A DNA stretch of 64,000 nt from Marivirga arenosa (GCF_030503875.2 NZ_CP129968.2:1-64000), one strand, 5' to 3'; positions 19,599 through 29,700 are shown, counted from the first letter of the stretch. The notes: generated by a model not told the origin, from the sequence alone. Made by a program: numbers and translations.

Positions 19599-20341
19599 AA
19601 ACCTTTAGAGTATTAAGTCTAATCAGCTGTTTATTATTTATATCTGTTATTGCTCATGGGCAAATTACAGCTAATGAAATTCTGGATAGAGTAAAAGAAA
19701 ATATGAACTCAGAATCAACCATTACAGAATCAAAGATGGTGATTAGAGGAAAGCGAAATACTCGTGAGATTGTATCGAAAGGCTACGCAGAAGGAAATGA
19801 AAAATCCTTTACTGAGTATTTATCTCCTGAAAGAGAAAAAGGCACTAAAATGCTGAAATTGGAAGACAAATTATGGATATATAATCCATCAACAGATAGA
19901 ACCATTCAATTATCGGGGCATATGTTAAGGCAATCTGTGATGGGATCTGATTTATCGTATGAGGATATGATGGAGGATAGAGAACTGATAGAAATATATG
20001 ATGCCACGATTATAGGAGAAGAGAAAATAGGAGATCGTAATTGCTATATTTTAGAATTAAATGCAAAAGTTGAAGACGCTAGCTATCAAAAAAGAAAAAC
20101 CTGGGTAGATACTGAACGCTTTATTCCTCTTAAAGAAGAATTATTTGCCAAAAGTGGTCAGCTCTTAAAGAGAGTTAGCCTAAGTGATATTCAAAAATTA
20201 GACGGGCGTTGGTACCCTACCAAAATAAATTATAAGGATATGTTGATGAGCGGAGAAGGTACTGACTTTATTGTATTAAATATTGAATTCAATCCAGAAA
20301 TACCAGATTATATTTTCAATAAAGCCTCCTTGAAAAGATAA
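19595..20341 (+). CDS. LolA-like outer-membrane lipoprotein-sorting protein
   Basis: A 248-residue exported protein (signal peptide ending AHGQ at about 23) of the outer membrane lipoprotein-sorting family, a LolA/LolB-like half-barrel that binds acyl chains. Typical features are the SKMVIRGKRNTREI strand, EYLSPEREKGTKMLKLEDKLWIYNPSTDRT and the late segment WVDTERFIPLKEELFAKSGQLLKR. It is the last gene of the operon and overlaps the permease by 4 bases. It is probably the periplasmic shuttle between the ABC complex and the outer membrane or the barrel at 15331. It is distinct from housekeeping LolA, so cargo may be a special lipid or lipoprotein. Confidence 0.85.
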   Translation: MKTFRVLSLISCLLFISVIAHGQITANEILDRVKENMNSESTITESKMVIRGKRNTREIVSKGYAEGNEKSFTEYLSPEREKGTKMLKLEDKLWIYNPSTDRTIQLSGHMLRQSVMGSDLSYEDMMEDRELIEIYDATIIGEEKIGDRNCYILELNAKVEDASYQKRKTWVDTERFIPLKEELFAKSGQLLKRVSLSDIQKLDGRWYPTKINYKDMLMSGEGTDFIVLNIEFNPEIPDYIFNKASLKR

Positions 20342-20342
20342 A

Positions 20343-20367
20343 ATGGAGCCTCAAAATGAGGCTCCAT
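20343..20367. terminator. Bidirectional hairpin between convergent genes
   Basis: ATGGAGCCTCA and TGAGGCTCCAT form a perfect 11-bp stem with an AAA loop directly after the LolA-like stop. It lies between convergent genes (19595 plus, 20375 minus). The flanking T-tract is poor on either strand, so it may act in both directions with modest efficiency. Confidence 0.7.
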
Positions 20368-20374
20368 TCAAATT

Positions 20375-20803
20375 TTAACAGCTAATTTTATCCACTCTTC
20401 TTCCGTGTCTACCCCCTTCAAAATCAGTAGTTAAGAATGTTTTGACAATTGATTCTGCTTTATCATAATCGATAAAGCGAGCAGGAATACAAATTATATT
20501 AGCATTATTATGTTGACGAGCTAGAGCTGCTAATTCTTCCTCCCAAGCAATTGCTGCTCTAATATCTTGATGTTTGTTAGCAGTCATGGCTACTCCATTA
20601 GCACTACCACACAACAAAATTCCCAAAGTTTGCTCTTTCTTTTCAACGGCCTCAGCTAAAGGATGTACATGATCTGGGTAATCAACAGACGCATCTGAAT
20701 CTGGCCCAAAATCTTTAACTTCATGACCTTCTTTTTCTAGAAATGCCACTAACTTTTTTTTGTATTCAAATCCGGCATGATCGCCACCTATTGCTACTTT
20801 CAT
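20375..20803 (-). CDS. rpiB: Ribose 5-phosphate isomerase B
   Basis: A 142-residue protein of the RpiB/LacAB family, which interconverts ribose 5-phosphate and ribulose 5-phosphate in the non-oxidative pentose phosphate pathway. Seen motifs: AIGGDHAGFEYK (4-15), DYPDHV (41-46), the active-site CGSANGVAMTANK (65-77, Cys65 as base) and the C-terminal GGRHGRRVDKI. Length is normal. It follows the sugar nucleotidyltransferase gene by 18 bases and is probably co-transcribed with it. Confidence 0.94.
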   Translation of the reverse strand: MKVAIGGDHAGFEYKKKLVAFLEKEGHEVKDFGPDSDASVDYPDHVHPLAEAVEKKEQTLGILLCGSANGVAMTANKHQDIRAAIAWEEELAALARQHNNANIICIPARFIDYDKAESIVKTFLTTDFEGGRHGRRVDKISC

Positions 20804-20821
20804 TTTATCTTAATTTTTTAT

Positions 20822-22009
20822 TTATTTCTCCCAAAAGCGATCCGCCTTACTTTCCTCAAAATGAGTAGTTAATATTTTTTGTTCTACTTCATTCAACTCC
20901 TTATCTCTTCTTTCCATAACTTTTTCAGCAACCTCAAAAGCTTTTTTTAATTGAAAAGTTGAAAATCCTGCAGAACCTCCCCAAGCAAATGATGGAATAA
21001 AATTACGGGGAAATCCTCCACCGAAAATATTAGCACTTACGCCCACCACAGTACCCGTATTGAACATAGTATTAATTCCACATTTAGAATGATCTCCCAT
21101 CATCAAACCACAAAATTGTAAACCTGTGTCTTTGAAACCACCTTTGGCATAATCCCAAAGCTTTACATTCGCATAATTATTTTTCAAATTAGAAGTATTG
21201 GTATCAGCACCTAAATTACACCACTCTCCTACTACAGAATTACCGATGAATCCATCATGTCCTTTACTAGAATAGCCAAAGAATACAGAGTTACTAACTT
21301 CTCCACCTACTTTGCAAAAAGGACCTATAGTTGAATCCCCTTTTATTTTAGCTCCCATATTAACATGAGAATTATCAAGCATTGCAAATGGCCCTTTAAT
21401 GATGGCTCCTTCATGAATTTGAGCATTTTTCCCAATATAAATCGGCCCATTTTCAGCATTTAAAATTGCTGCTTTTATGGATGCTCCTTCTTCAATAAAT
21501 ATATTTTTCTCACCATAAACACGTGTATGCTCATCATTTACATGCTGAGTATTTCTGCCTTTCGTCAGTATTTCGAAATCACTTCTAATTTCAGCAGCAT
21601 TTTTCTGAAAGATGTGCCAGCTCTGAGTAATCATTGTGATTTCACCATCGTATTCAGCAGCCTCTTCTAATTTCTGGCTTGGATTAAAGAAATCTATTTC
21701 TTCTTCAGTAGCAGCAGCACAGATTAAAACTCCATCCTTTTTTAGACTTGCTCCCAACTGAATTGCCTTCACTAAATCAGGGTTAGGACAAACAGAACTA
21801 TTAATTAATATATTCCTAGCATCCCTTTTAGCAGGGTATTTCTCAGATAATTCAGGGGTAGAAATATGTGAGACATTGCTTTCAAGATGCGTTTCCCATT
21901 TCTCTCTAATGGTTAATATCCCTACTCTTATTTCAGAAATAGGACGAGTGAAGGTAAAGGGCTTAAGTTGATTTCTAAAGTCGGCTTGTTCTATTAGTAA
22001 ATAGTTCAT
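20822..22009 (-). CDS. GlmU-like sugar nucleotidyltransferase with left-handed beta-helix
   Basis: A 395-residue protein. The N-terminal part (MNYLLIEQADFRNQLKPFTF) opens a degenerate nucleotidyltransferase-like domain with FTRPISEIRVGILTIREKWE. From about 165 the sequence becomes hexapeptide repeats (for example YGEKNIFIEEGASIKAAIL, IGKNAQIHEGAIIKGPFAM, GPFCKVGGEVSNSVFFGYS), a left-handed parallel beta-helix. Bacteroidota homologues are annotated as GlmU-family or putative sugar nucleotidyl transferases. The canonical pyrophosphorylase loop GxGxRM is not visible, so the activity may differ from true GlmU. It sits upstream of rpiB in the same transcript. Confidence 0.72.
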   Translation of the reverse strand: MNYLLIEQADFRNQLKPFTFTRPISEIRVGILTIREKWETHLESNVSHISTPELSEKYPAKRDARNILINSSVCPNPDLVKAIQLGASLKKDGVLICAAATEEEIDFFNPSQKLEEAAEYDGEITMITQSWHIFQKNAAEIRSDFEILTKGRNTQHVNDEHTRVYGEKNIFIEEGASIKAAILNAENGPIYIGKNAQIHEGAIIKGPFAMLDNSHVNMGAKIKGDSTIGPFCKVGGEVSNSVFFGYSSKGHDGFIGNSVVGEWCNLGADTNTSNLKNNYANVKLWDYAKGGFKDTGLQFCGLMMGDHSKCGINTMFNTGTVVGVSANIFGGGFPRNFIPSFAWGGSAGFSTFQLKKAFEVAEKVMERRDKELNEVEQKILTTHFEESKADRFWEK

Positions 22010-22083
22010 ATCACAAAATTAAAAGCTTCATTGAAATATTCGTCTAATAAGTCAGGAAATTAAAGAAGCAAAAATCATCCAAT

Positions 22084-22113
22084 AAAAAAGCCCATAAAAA
22101 TATGGGCTTTTTT
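22084..22113 (-). terminator. Rho-independent terminator after the trehalose gene
   Basis: A stem of AAAAAGCCCATA and TATGGGCTTTTT with an AAAA loop is followed by a T-run when read on the minus strand, just past the stop of the trehalose synthase/phosphatase gene at 22135. Confidence 0.82.
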
Positions 22114-22134
22114 AGTTTAATAACACATCAATAT

Positions 22135-24309
22135 TTATTCTTCCATTACAAATTTCTCTAGCAGAGTACGAACCTCTTCATTATTCTCCACAGCATATTT
22201 AGCATAAGAAAAACCACTTCCCACTTTTACTGATAAAGCATCATTAGGAAGCGCCTCAAAGGTATCTTCATCCGTTCTATCATCGCCAAAAGCCATGATG
22301 AAATCAGTTTTTTCTCCTTTTAATCTTTCAATCGCTGCTTTTCCTTTATTGATAACAGAAGGTTTTACTTCCACTACATGATCACCTTCAATAACATCAA
22401 GGCCTTTATTGGTCATAAAATGTTTTAAATGACTAGATAATTCACTTGATCTTAAATCCCCTAATCCCTTTTCTACTTTTCTATAATGCCAAACTAAGGT
22501 ATGTTCCTTTTCTTCAAGAAAGGAACCCGGTGTTCTCTGAATATAAAACTCTAAAATATCACGTGCTTCATTCTTCCAGCTATCCTCTTGTAGGTTTCCA
22601 TTTACCTCCCATTTAGCTCCCGCTCTTTTGGTTTTGATCCCATGCTCAGCAATCAAATCAATATTGAACTCATCTAACCATTCTTCAAGTGTTGCCGCTT
22701 TGCGTCCGCTAATCACTACTACTTTAGCTTTTACTGCTAATTGATGGAGAATTTGAGATAATTCCGCATCTGGCGCACAATCATCAGGATTTTCATTAAA
22801 TGGCATTAATGTACCATCATAATCCAAGAAGATGATTGGATTTTTAGCCTTTTTAAAATCCTTAGTAATTGAATTCTTCAACTCATCATCAAGCCTTTTT
22901 GTAGCCATTGATTGCTGTCTTTCTTTGAGGTCTTTCAAATTATTCATGAACAGATCTACCCATTGAAAAATGGTGTATTTCTTAACCGTTTTCTGCATGA
23001 TTTTCATCCTGCGCTTCTGTTCGGCTAAAGGCATTTCTAATGCTCTTTTGATGGCTTCCACCATTTCATTTTCATCATTAGGATTGACCAAAATAGCGTC
23101 AGATAGCTCTTTTGAAGCACCCGCCATCTCACTCAAGATCAGCACCCCATCTTCATTTTCTCGGCTTGCTATATATTCTTTACACACCAGATTCATTCCG
23201 TCACGCTTAGGGGTAATCATGGCTATTTTACACATTCTATAAAAGGCTGAAAGATCATCAAGAGGGAAACTTCTATAATAAAAATGCACTGGGACATAAT
23301 TAATGGTTCCGTATTTACCGTTCACATGGCCCACTAAGAATTCAACCTGTTCTTTTAGTGCTTTATAACTTGCTACCTGATCTCTGGATGGTACTACAAT
23401 TAAGAATAAAGAAACTCTACCCTGATATTCAGGATATTTTTCCAAAAACTTATCGAATGCTTGTAATCTACCCGGAATACCTTTAGAGTAATCAAGCCTA
23501 TCCATTGATAAAATCAATTCTTGATTTCCGAGAGAATCTCGGTATGATATTTCTTTTGCTTTGGCCAATTGGCTGGTAGCAGATTCTAGATATTTGTCAT
23601 AATCTATTCCCATTGGAAGCGAATCAGCTTCTACTAATCGGTTTTTAACCAGAATTTGATTTCGCTCGTAACTGTAACCTGCTAATCGATGACAGCTACT
23701 GAGGAAATGGCGCATATCATCGTAAGTATGAAATCCTATATAATCAGCACCTAAAACACCGTTTAATAATTTCTTACGCCAAGGTATCATTCTAAATACC
23801 TCATAAGAGGGGAATGGAATGTGCTGAAAGAAGCCTATGGTTACATTAGGAAATTGCTTTCTCAACATATTAGGTACTAACATCAACTGATAATCATGTA
23901 CCCAAATGATATCATCAGGCTCTAACCATTTTGAAATAGCATCTGCAAACTTTCTATTAGCATTATAATAAGCTTCCCACTCTTCATCTTTAAAACGCAT
24001 ATGATGGATGAAGTAATGAAAAGCAGGCCACAGAGTTTGATTGCTGAAGCCTAAATAGAATTCATCTACATCATGCTCCGTCAAAAATACTGGCCTCATG
24101 TTTCGGTTGATCAGTTCTTTTTCAACCTCTTCCTCCTCTTCATGGCTTAATGAAATTCCAGGCCATCCTATCCAAATGTTATTGCCTTCTTTATAAATGG
24201 ATCCAAGTCCTGTTGCTAAACCACCCTCACTTGTTTTATATACTTTTTGTCCATCTTCCTTTTCAATTCGAATCGGAAGCCTGTTCGATACTATTATAGT
24301 TTTTGCCAT
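22135..24309 (-). CDS. Bifunctional trehalose-6-phosphate synthase/phosphatase (OtsA-OtsB fusion)
   Basis: A 724-residue fusion. Residues 1 to about 460 are a GT20 trehalose-6-phosphate synthase: SNRLPIRI near the N-terminus, WVHDYQLMLVPN (136-147), IPFPSYEVFRMIPWR, GFHTYDDMRHF and RLDYSKGIPGRLQAF. From about 485 a HAD phosphatase domain follows with IFLDYDGTLMPF (nucleophile Asp in DYDGT), VVISGRK and GDDRTDEDTFEAL. The enzyme joins UDP-glucose and glucose 6-phosphate, then removes phosphate to give trehalose, an osmoprotectant suited to a marine bacterium. Both active sites look complete. The gene has its own terminator at 22084-22113. Confidence 0.93.
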   Translation of the reverse strand: MAKTIIVSNRLPIRIEKEDGQKVYKTSEGGLATGLGSIYKEGNNIWIGWPGISLSHEEEEEVEKELINRNMRPVFLTEHDVDEFYLGFSNQTLWPAFHYFIHHMRFKDEEWEAYYNANRKFADAISKWLEPDDIIWVHDYQLMLVPNMLRKQFPNVTIGFFQHIPFPSYEVFRMIPWRKKLLNGVLGADYIGFHTYDDMRHFLSSCHRLAGYSYERNQILVKNRLVEADSLPMGIDYDKYLESATSQLAKAKEISYRDSLGNQELILSMDRLDYSKGIPGRLQAFDKFLEKYPEYQGRVSLFLIVVPSRDQVASYKALKEQVEFLVGHVNGKYGTINYVPVHFYYRSFPLDDLSAFYRMCKIAMITPKRDGMNLVCKEYIASRENEDGVLILSEMAGASKELSDAILVNPNDENEMVEAIKRALEMPLAEQKRRMKIMQKTVKKYTIFQWVDLFMNNLKDLKERQQSMATKRLDDELKNSITKDFKKAKNPIIFLDYDGTLMPFNENPDDCAPDAELSQILHQLAVKAKVVVISGRKAATLEEWLDEFNIDLIAEHGIKTKRAGAKWEVNGNLQEDSWKNEARDILEFYIQRTPGSFLEEKEHTLVWHYRKVEKGLGDLRSSELSSHLKHFMTNKGLDVIEGDHVVEVKPSVINKGKAAIERLKGEKTDFIMAFGDDRTDEDTFEALPNDALSVKVGSGFSYAKYAVENNEEVRTLLEKFVMEE

Positions 24310-24408
24310 AGGTAAATAGTTAAGTATACAATTTAATTGATATGGCCTTTAATTCATAAGAGAAATGGCATTCATTTTTGATTTAGATAATATGGAATAA
24401 AAAATGGC

Positions 24409-25851
24409 CTATTTCATTAAGAACTTGATTAGCTTCATGCTATTCTCATCAAATGGCGGGTATTTCTTTTTTAAGTCGAACCAAGTACCTGATTTTAAAA
24501 TTGATTTTTCATTAGAGAAAGTCAAGAACCCTGATTTTCCATGATAGCTTCCGCTTCCGCTATTTCCTACACCTCCAAATGGTAATTCAGGATTAGCAAG
24601 ATGGACAACCGTATTGTTTACTGCACCTCCACCAAATCTTATGCGATCTAAGAAATAATTTTCAGTTTTCTTATTGGATGTGAAAATGTAGAAGGCTAAC
24701 GGATCAGGATTTTTTTGGATAATTTCCACTGCATCCTCATTTTTGGAATAAGTAAAAATGGGTAGAATTGGCCCAAATATCTCTTCTTGGAATAATTTAT
24801 CATTCTCAGTAATACCTTCTATCAAAGTAGGTTCAATCTTTCTCTTTTCATCATCAAATCCTCCGCCAAATACAATTTTTCCTTCATTTAAGTAAGACTT
24901 TAAGGTATCATATCTCTTCTGATTAACGATTTGAGTAAGGTCTTTACTTTCAGTTGGAGAAATACCATAAAACTCCATCATAGTAGCTCTTAACTCATCT
25001 AAGAAATCTTCCTTAATTTGTTCATGCACTAATAAATAATCAGGAGCAACGCATGTTTGTCCTGCGTTTAATAGCTTACCAAAAGAGATTCTTCTTGCTG
25101 CCACGGTTAAATCTGCCTTTTCATCAATTATTGCTGGTGATTTTCCTCCAAGCTCAAGTGTAGTAGGTACTAATTGTGGCGCTGCTAGTTCCGCTATAAT
25201 TCTACCCACAGGAACACTACCCGTGAAAAAGACATGATCAAATCTATTTTCTTTCATTAACTGGGGCACAACCACTCTTCCTTCACCCATTACCACAGCC
25301 AAAAACTCTGAATTAAAGTTTTCTGAGATTAATTTTTGCACCAGATTAGATATATGAGGTGTTTCTTCTGGTGGTTTTATGATAGCCGTATTCCCTGCTG
25401 CTATAGCCGCTACAACTGGAGCTAAAAGGAGTTGAAAAGGATAATTCCAGGGTCCTATGATTAAAGTTACACCTTTGGGTTCATAAATAATTTTACTTTT
25501 TGACGGGAAATGAACCAGTGATGTACTCACTTTTTTTGGTTTCATCCAACTTCTTAGATGCTTTAGTGTGAAATTGATTTCATCATATAAAAACCCAATT
25601 TCTGTTACATAGCTTTCAAATGGTGGTTTACCAAAATCTTTTGCTAATGCATCCATAATAGCTTCTTCATTAGCCTTAATGATAGATTTTAGTTTTTCAA
25701 GTTGTCCTTTTCTAAAGCTATAATCCTTAGTTTTTTGGTCATTAAAAAAAGCCTTTTGAGCTTTAAATATTTCTTTTTGCTTTTCTAAAGGGGTGTTAGC
25801 TATAGTTGTAATATCTTCCTTTTCTTTATTTTCAATAAGTTCTGTATTCAT
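24409..25851 (-). CDS. Aldehyde dehydrogenase (class 3/fatty-aldehyde type)
   Basis: A 480-residue NAD(P)-dependent aldehyde dehydrogenase. GPWNYPFQLLLAPVVAAIAAG is the cofactor-binding region, TTLELGGKSPAII carries the general-base Glu and NAGQTCVAPDYLL the catalytic Cys. The C-terminus PFGGVGNSGSGSYHGKSGFLTFSNEKS is typical of short class-3 enzymes, with a hydrophobic tail that may favour the membrane. Substrates in this class are medium or long aliphatic and aromatic aldehydes. It is a single gene 100 bases upstream of the trehalose gene on the same strand; no operon partner suggests a more exact substrate. Confidence 0.9.
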   Translation of the reverse strand: MNTELIENKEKEDITTIANTPLEKQKEIFKAQKAFFNDQKTKDYSFRKGQLEKLKSIIKANEEAIMDALAKDFGKPPFESYVTEIGFLYDEINFTLKHLRSWMKPKKVSTSLVHFPSKSKIIYEPKGVTLIIGPWNYPFQLLLAPVVAAIAAGNTAIIKPPEETPHISNLVQKLISENFNSEFLAVVMGEGRVVVPQLMKENRFDHVFFTGSVPVGRIIAELAAPQLVPTTLELGGKSPAIIDEKADLTVAARRISFGKLLNAGQTCVAPDYLLVHEQIKEDFLDELRATMMEFYGISPTESKDLTQIVNQKRYDTLKSYLNEGKIVFGGGFDDEKRKIEPTLIEGITENDKLFQEEIFGPILPIFTYSKNEDAVEIIQKNPDPLAFYIFTSNKKTENYFLDRIRFGGGAVNNTVVHLANPELPFGGVGNSGSGSYHGKSGFLTFSNEKSILKSGTWFDLKKKYPPFDENSMKLIKFLMK

Positions 25852-26014
25852 ATCTGATTTCTTTAATAATCAAAACACTATTTAAGTGCTTAAAATTTCT
25901 AGATAAGCATAAAAAGCATTTTTTAAGTTAAGAAATTTATTCAAAATCTCATGAATTAGACCAGAAGCCTATAAAACTTTTTTTATTTATCAAGGCATGA
26001 TTAACTTGAAGACT

Positions 26015-26022
26015 TAACTTTG
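26015..26022 (+). promoter_or_regulatory. Candidate -7 box immediately before gldD
   Basis: TAACTTTG matches TAnnTTTG and ends only four bases before the gldD ATG at 26027. If used, transcription would begin at or next to the start codon, giving a leaderless or near-leaderless message. No -33 element is seen. Confidence 0.4.
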
Positions 26023-26026
26023 TAAT

Positions 26027-26626
26027 ATGAAATTAACTCAGCTACTAGGTCTAGTTTTAATTACTATCTTCTCATTTGCAGCATGTGAATCAGATTACTA
26101 TCCCAAACCTAATGGATATAATAGAATCGATTTGCCAGCTCATCAATATCAAAATTTACCAGATTCATTCCCTTACACATTTGAATATTCAAAGCACGCT
26201 AAAATTCTGCCTGATACATCTTATATTAGGGAACGTTATTGGTTTGCTTTATTTTATCCTGATTTTATAGCTGAAGTACACATAACTTACAAACCGCTAA
26301 ATAATAACAGAGATTCTTTGAGAGCAAATATTGATGACGCATACAAACTCACTACAAAACATCAAATAAAAGCTAGTTCTATTCAGGAAACAATCATGAT
26401 TACACCTTCTGGTAAAAAGGTTTCGCTAGCTGAATTAAAAGGGGATGTGCCTAGTCAATTCCAATTTTACACTACAGATTCTACTACCCACTTTTTAAGA
26501 GGTGCATTATATTTTAGAACAGCAACAGCAAATGATTCGTTGGCACCTGTGATAGAATATGTAAAAAAAGACATAGTCCACAGTTTAAATACTTTAGAGT
26601 GGAAAACGGATGGCTTCATTCTTTAA
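26027..26626 (+). CDS. gldD: Gliding motility lipoprotein GldD
   Basis: A 199-residue lipoprotein with a short signal peptide and lipobox SFAAC (Cys20). The mature N-terminus [20 protein letters not shown] is the diagnostic start of GldD, followed by the conserved FEYSKHAKI and [11 protein letters not shown] regions. GldD is required for gliding and type IX secretion in Flavobacterium johnsoniae and sits in the periplasm or envelope; its exact role is unresolved. Its last 17 bases overlap the start of recG, an arrangement that ties the two translationally. It implies that the host has the gliding/T9SS machinery, matching the giant repeat protein at the left edge. Confidence 0.9.
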   Translation: MKLTQLLGLVLITIFSFAACESDYYPKPNGYNRIDLPAHQYQNLPDSFPYTFEYSKHAKILPDTSYIRERYWFALFYPDFIAEVHITYKPLNNNRDSLRANIDDAYKLTTKHQIKASSIQETIMITPSGKKVSLAELKGDVPSQFQFYTTDSTTHFLRGALYFRTATANDSLAPVIEYVKKDIVHSLNTLEWKTDGFIL

Positions 26627-28703
26627 AACCCCTATAGAATATTTAAAGGGAGTAGGTCCTCAAAAAGCCAGTTTACTTAATAAAGAACTGCAAATTTTCA
26701 CTTATGCTGATTTATTACAGCATTATCCTTTTCGCTATGAAGACCGAACAAAGTTTTATAGCATACGAGAATTAAATGATCAGATGTCCAATGTGCAAAT
26801 CAAAGGACAAATCCGATCAAAGCAGATCGTTGGAGGCGGAAGAAAACAAAGATTAGTAGTTCAGTTTGCCGATGAAACCGGAACTGTTGAACTGGTTTGG
26901 TTTAAGGGAATAAACTGGATAAGTCCTAAATTGAAAAGTGGAATTGAATATGTAGTTTTCGGACAACCCAATCGGTTTGGCAGCAAATTCAACATTGCCC
27001 ATCCAGAAATAGAGGTTTTAACTCCTGCACTTTCACAACAAGAATTTCTGCAACCTGTATACTCCACAACGGAAATGCTGAGGAAGAAATTTTTGGATAG
27101 CAAAGCCATTTTTAAGCTTCAAAAAGCATTATTAAAAGAAGCATATAATAGAATCCCTGAAACACTTCCTCTTTCAATTATTCAGCAATATGGATTTTTA
27201 AGTAAGAAAGATGCTGTAGCTCAAATTCATGTGCCAAAAAATCAACAGCTTTTGCATAAAGCTAGATTTAGAATGAAGTTTGATGAATTTTTCTTTATGC
27301 AGCTTCGCTTACTGATGCAAAAGCAAGTCAGGCTAGAAAAATTCAAAGGCCAGGTCTTTCAAAACACTGATTTATTAACCACTTTTTATAATGATCACCT
27401 TCCCTTTGAACTTACCGGTGCCCAGAAGAAGGTGATAAAAGAGATATTTGCAGATTTCAAAAGTGGGAAGCAAATGAATCGTTTGCTTCAAGGGGATGTG
27501 GGAAGTGGAAAAACAATTGTTGCCTTTATTTCCTCCTTGATTGCCATTGATAGCGGTGCCCAAGTGGCCTTAATGGCTCCTACTCAAATTTTGGCCACTC
27601 AGCACTATGAAGGATTGAAAGAGTTCGCTGATGAAATTGGAGTAAGTATTGCATTGCTTACAGGCTCCACCAAAACAAAGGCTAGAAGAGAAATTCATGA
27701 GGATTTAAAAACTGGCGAATTAAAAATATTAGTTGGGACTCATGCCTTACTGGAAGAAGTAGTTCAGTTCCAAAATTTAGGACTTGCCATAGTGGATGAG
27801 CAGCATCGGTATGGAGTAGCACAACGAGCTCGCTTGTGGAAGAAAAATGAAAACTTTGTACCTCATGTTTTAATCATGACGGCAACGCCTATACCAAGAA
27901 CCTTATCCATGTCAGTTTATGGCGACCTTGATATTTCCATTATAGATGAACTACCAGCTGGAAGAAAAGCTATTAAAACCATTCATCAGTATGACTCAAA
28001 TCGACTGAAATTGAATGGCTTTATTAAAAAAGAAATTGAAAAAGGGAGACAGATTTATATCGTTTACCCTCTTATTGAAGAATCTGAGAAATTAGATCTT
28101 AAAGATTTAATGGATGGTTATGAAAGTATTTCTAGATCTTTCCCTCAATACCCTATCAGCATTGTACATGGAAAAATGAAAGCTGAGGATAAAGATTTTG
28201 AAATGGCAAGATTTGTTAAGGGTGAAACCAAAATTATGGTGGCTACCACCGTTATTGAAGTAGGGGTAAACGTTCCTAATGCTTCAGTTATGGTAATTGA
28301 AAATGCTGAAAGGTTTGGATTAGCTCAATTGCATCAGCTTAGAGGGAGAGTTGGAAGGGGTGCTGAACAATCTTATTGTGTGCTAGTGAGTGGATATAAA
28401 TTGAGTAAAGAAGCCCGAACTCGTATTGAAACCATGGTGCGTACTACCGATGGATTTGAAATTGCTCAAGTAGATATGAATTTAAGAGGGCCTGGCGATA
28501 TGATGGGAACTCAACAAAGCGGTCAGCTTGATTTAATGATAGGGGATTTAAGAGAAGATGAGCCTATCTTATCTATTGCGAGACAAAGTGCCCATGACAT
28601 CATTTCTAAGGATCCTGAACTTGAAAAAGAAGAAAATAAATTGATTAAAATTCAGGTGGAGCAACAGAAAAAGAAAAACTTAAACTGGAGTAGAATTTCA
28701 TAA
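26610..28703 (+). CDS. recG: ATP-dependent DNA helicase RecG
   Basis: A 697-residue protein with RecG architecture: an N-terminal wedge/OB domain ([20 protein letters not shown] near 62-82) and a helicase core with Walker A GDVGSGKT (295-302), DEQH box (396-399), TATPIPRT, and a C-terminal helicase domain with QLRGRVGRG. RecG remodels stalled forks and Holliday junctions. Its ATG lies inside the end of gldD (17-base overlap). A strong hairpin follows the stop. A short copy of its 3' end is found 1 kb downstream at 29701. Confidence 0.95.
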   Translation: MASFFKTPIEYLKGVGPQKASLLNKELQIFTYADLLQHYPFRYEDRTKFYSIRELNDQMSNVQIKGQIRSKQIVGGGRKQRLVVQFADETGTVELVWFKGINWISPKLKSGIEYVVFGQPNRFGSKFNIAHPEIEVLTPALSQQEFLQPVYSTTEMLRKKFLDSKAIFKLQKALLKEAYNRIPETLPLSIIQQYGFLSKKDAVAQIHVPKNQQLLHKARFRMKFDEFFFMQLRLLMQKQVRLEKFKGQVFQNTDLLTTFYNDHLPFELTGAQKKVIKEIFADFKSGKQMNRLLQGDVGSGKTIVAFISSLIAIDSGAQVALMAPTQILATQHYEGLKEFADEIGVSIALLTGSTKTKARREIHEDLKTGELKILVGTHALLEEVVQFQNLGLAIVDEQHRYGVAQRARLWKKNENFVPHVLIMTATPIPRTLSMSVYGDLDISIIDELPAGRKAIKTIHQYDSNRLKLNGFIKKEIEKGRQIYIVYPLIEESEKLDLKDLMDGYESISRSFPQYPISIVHGKMKAEDKDFEMARFVKGETKIMVATTVIEVGVNVPNASVMVIENAERFGLAQLHQLRGRVGRGAEQSYCVLVSGYKLSKEARTRIETMVRTTDGFEIAQVDMNLRGPGDMMGTQQSGQLDLMIGDLREDEPILSIARQSAHDIISKDPELEKEENKLIKIQVEQQKKKNLNWSRIS

Positions 28704-28739
28704 ATTAAAAGAACAGGTAAAAAAACCTGTTCTTTTAAT
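28704..28739. terminator. Strong hairpin after recG, shared with the convergent lipoprotein gene
   Basis: A perfect 15-bp stem (ATTAAAAGAACAGGT and its complement) encloses a six-A loop. A- and T-rich arms give U-tracts on both strands, so it can terminate recG and the convergent gene at 28754. Confidence 0.82.
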
Positions 28740-28753
28740 ACTTTATATGAAAT

Positions 28754-29437
28754 TTACATTTTTATTTCCACTTCTGTAGCTAAGTCTAAACCATCAGCAG
28801 CAATATCAAAAATATCTGCGTTACTGGTTTCACTGATAACAATGACACCATTATCATTTTTAGTAGCACTTGATAATTCTTCTAAAGTCACACCCGCAAA
28901 CCAAACTACTGGATCAAAAGTAACTTCAGCTAATACTTGAGCTCCTTCTCCAAACACTACCCTACCTTCTTTTTCAACTTCAAAAGTTTCACCTGAATTG
29001 AATTCAAAACGAATTGGATGTGTCTCGTTATCTGAATCTGTAAACGTCCCTTCCAGAACAACAGATGGATCACTATTTTCATCCAAAAGTTCTAATTCTA
29101 CTCTTGCCTCCTCATAAGTTCCGATTGGAAAAACAAGATTTTCTAAATTTGGTGAAGTTTCACCTGTTGCAAAATCAATTTCAATAACTCTTTCAATTTC
29201 AACTTCAACTGAATCTACGTCTTCCGTTTCTACCTCAAACTGAATTCTTGACAACTTAATAGTACCAGAGGTAAACTCTAAAGTGTTCGCAATAGAACGA
29301 CCTGCTGAAACTGTAGAAGCGGAAGTGTTACCTTTAAAACTGAAGGAAACTGATGGGCTAGAGTTAGTTTCATCATCACAAGCAGTGAATACTAATGCGA
29401 TGAATATGATTGCTAAGTATTTTACTGATTCTTTCAT
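28754..29437 (-). CDS. Uncharacterised acidic lipoprotein
   Basis: From the ATG at 29437 a 227-residue lipoprotein: signal MKESVKYLAIIFIALVFTAC with Cys20 as the lipidation site. An upstream in-frame ATG at 29461 would add eight residues but makes a less compact signal. The mature protein is acidic and Val/Glu/Thr rich with alternating strands (SFSFKGN, GTIKLSRIQFEVET, ARVELELLDEN), suggesting a beta-sandwich. I do not recognise the family. It lies between recG and a fossil copy of the recG 3' end, so it may be part of a recent insertion. Confidence 0.72.
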   Translation of the reverse strand: MKESVKYLAIIFIALVFTACDDETNSSPSVSFSFKGNTSASTVSAGRSIANTLEFTSGTIKLSRIQFEVETEDVDSVEVEIERVIEIDFATGETSPNLENLVFPIGTYEEARVELELLDENSDPSVVLEGTFTDSDNETHPIRFEFNSGETFEVEKEGRVVFGEGAQVLAEVTFDPVVWFAGVTLEELSSATKNDNGVIVISETSNADIFDIAADGLDLATEVEIKM

Positions 29438-29700
29438 TTTAATTTTAGTTAATTGTTTCATTTTTGTTTCTTTTTACTCATTTCAGTTATAAAACAGTTA
29501 ACAATTAAAATCTCCTACCCAAAAAATTAAAAAATACTGATTTTCATATGTAAATCCTTAAGCTAGAAGCTTGAGTTAGCATAAGTATATATCATCAAAA
29601 TGTAGCCAATGCGTAATTTCTTAATATGAAGCAAACTTTCGGTATGATTTGAAAATGAAGGATAAAGCATAAATAATCCTGATATATAATATAAGAATCG

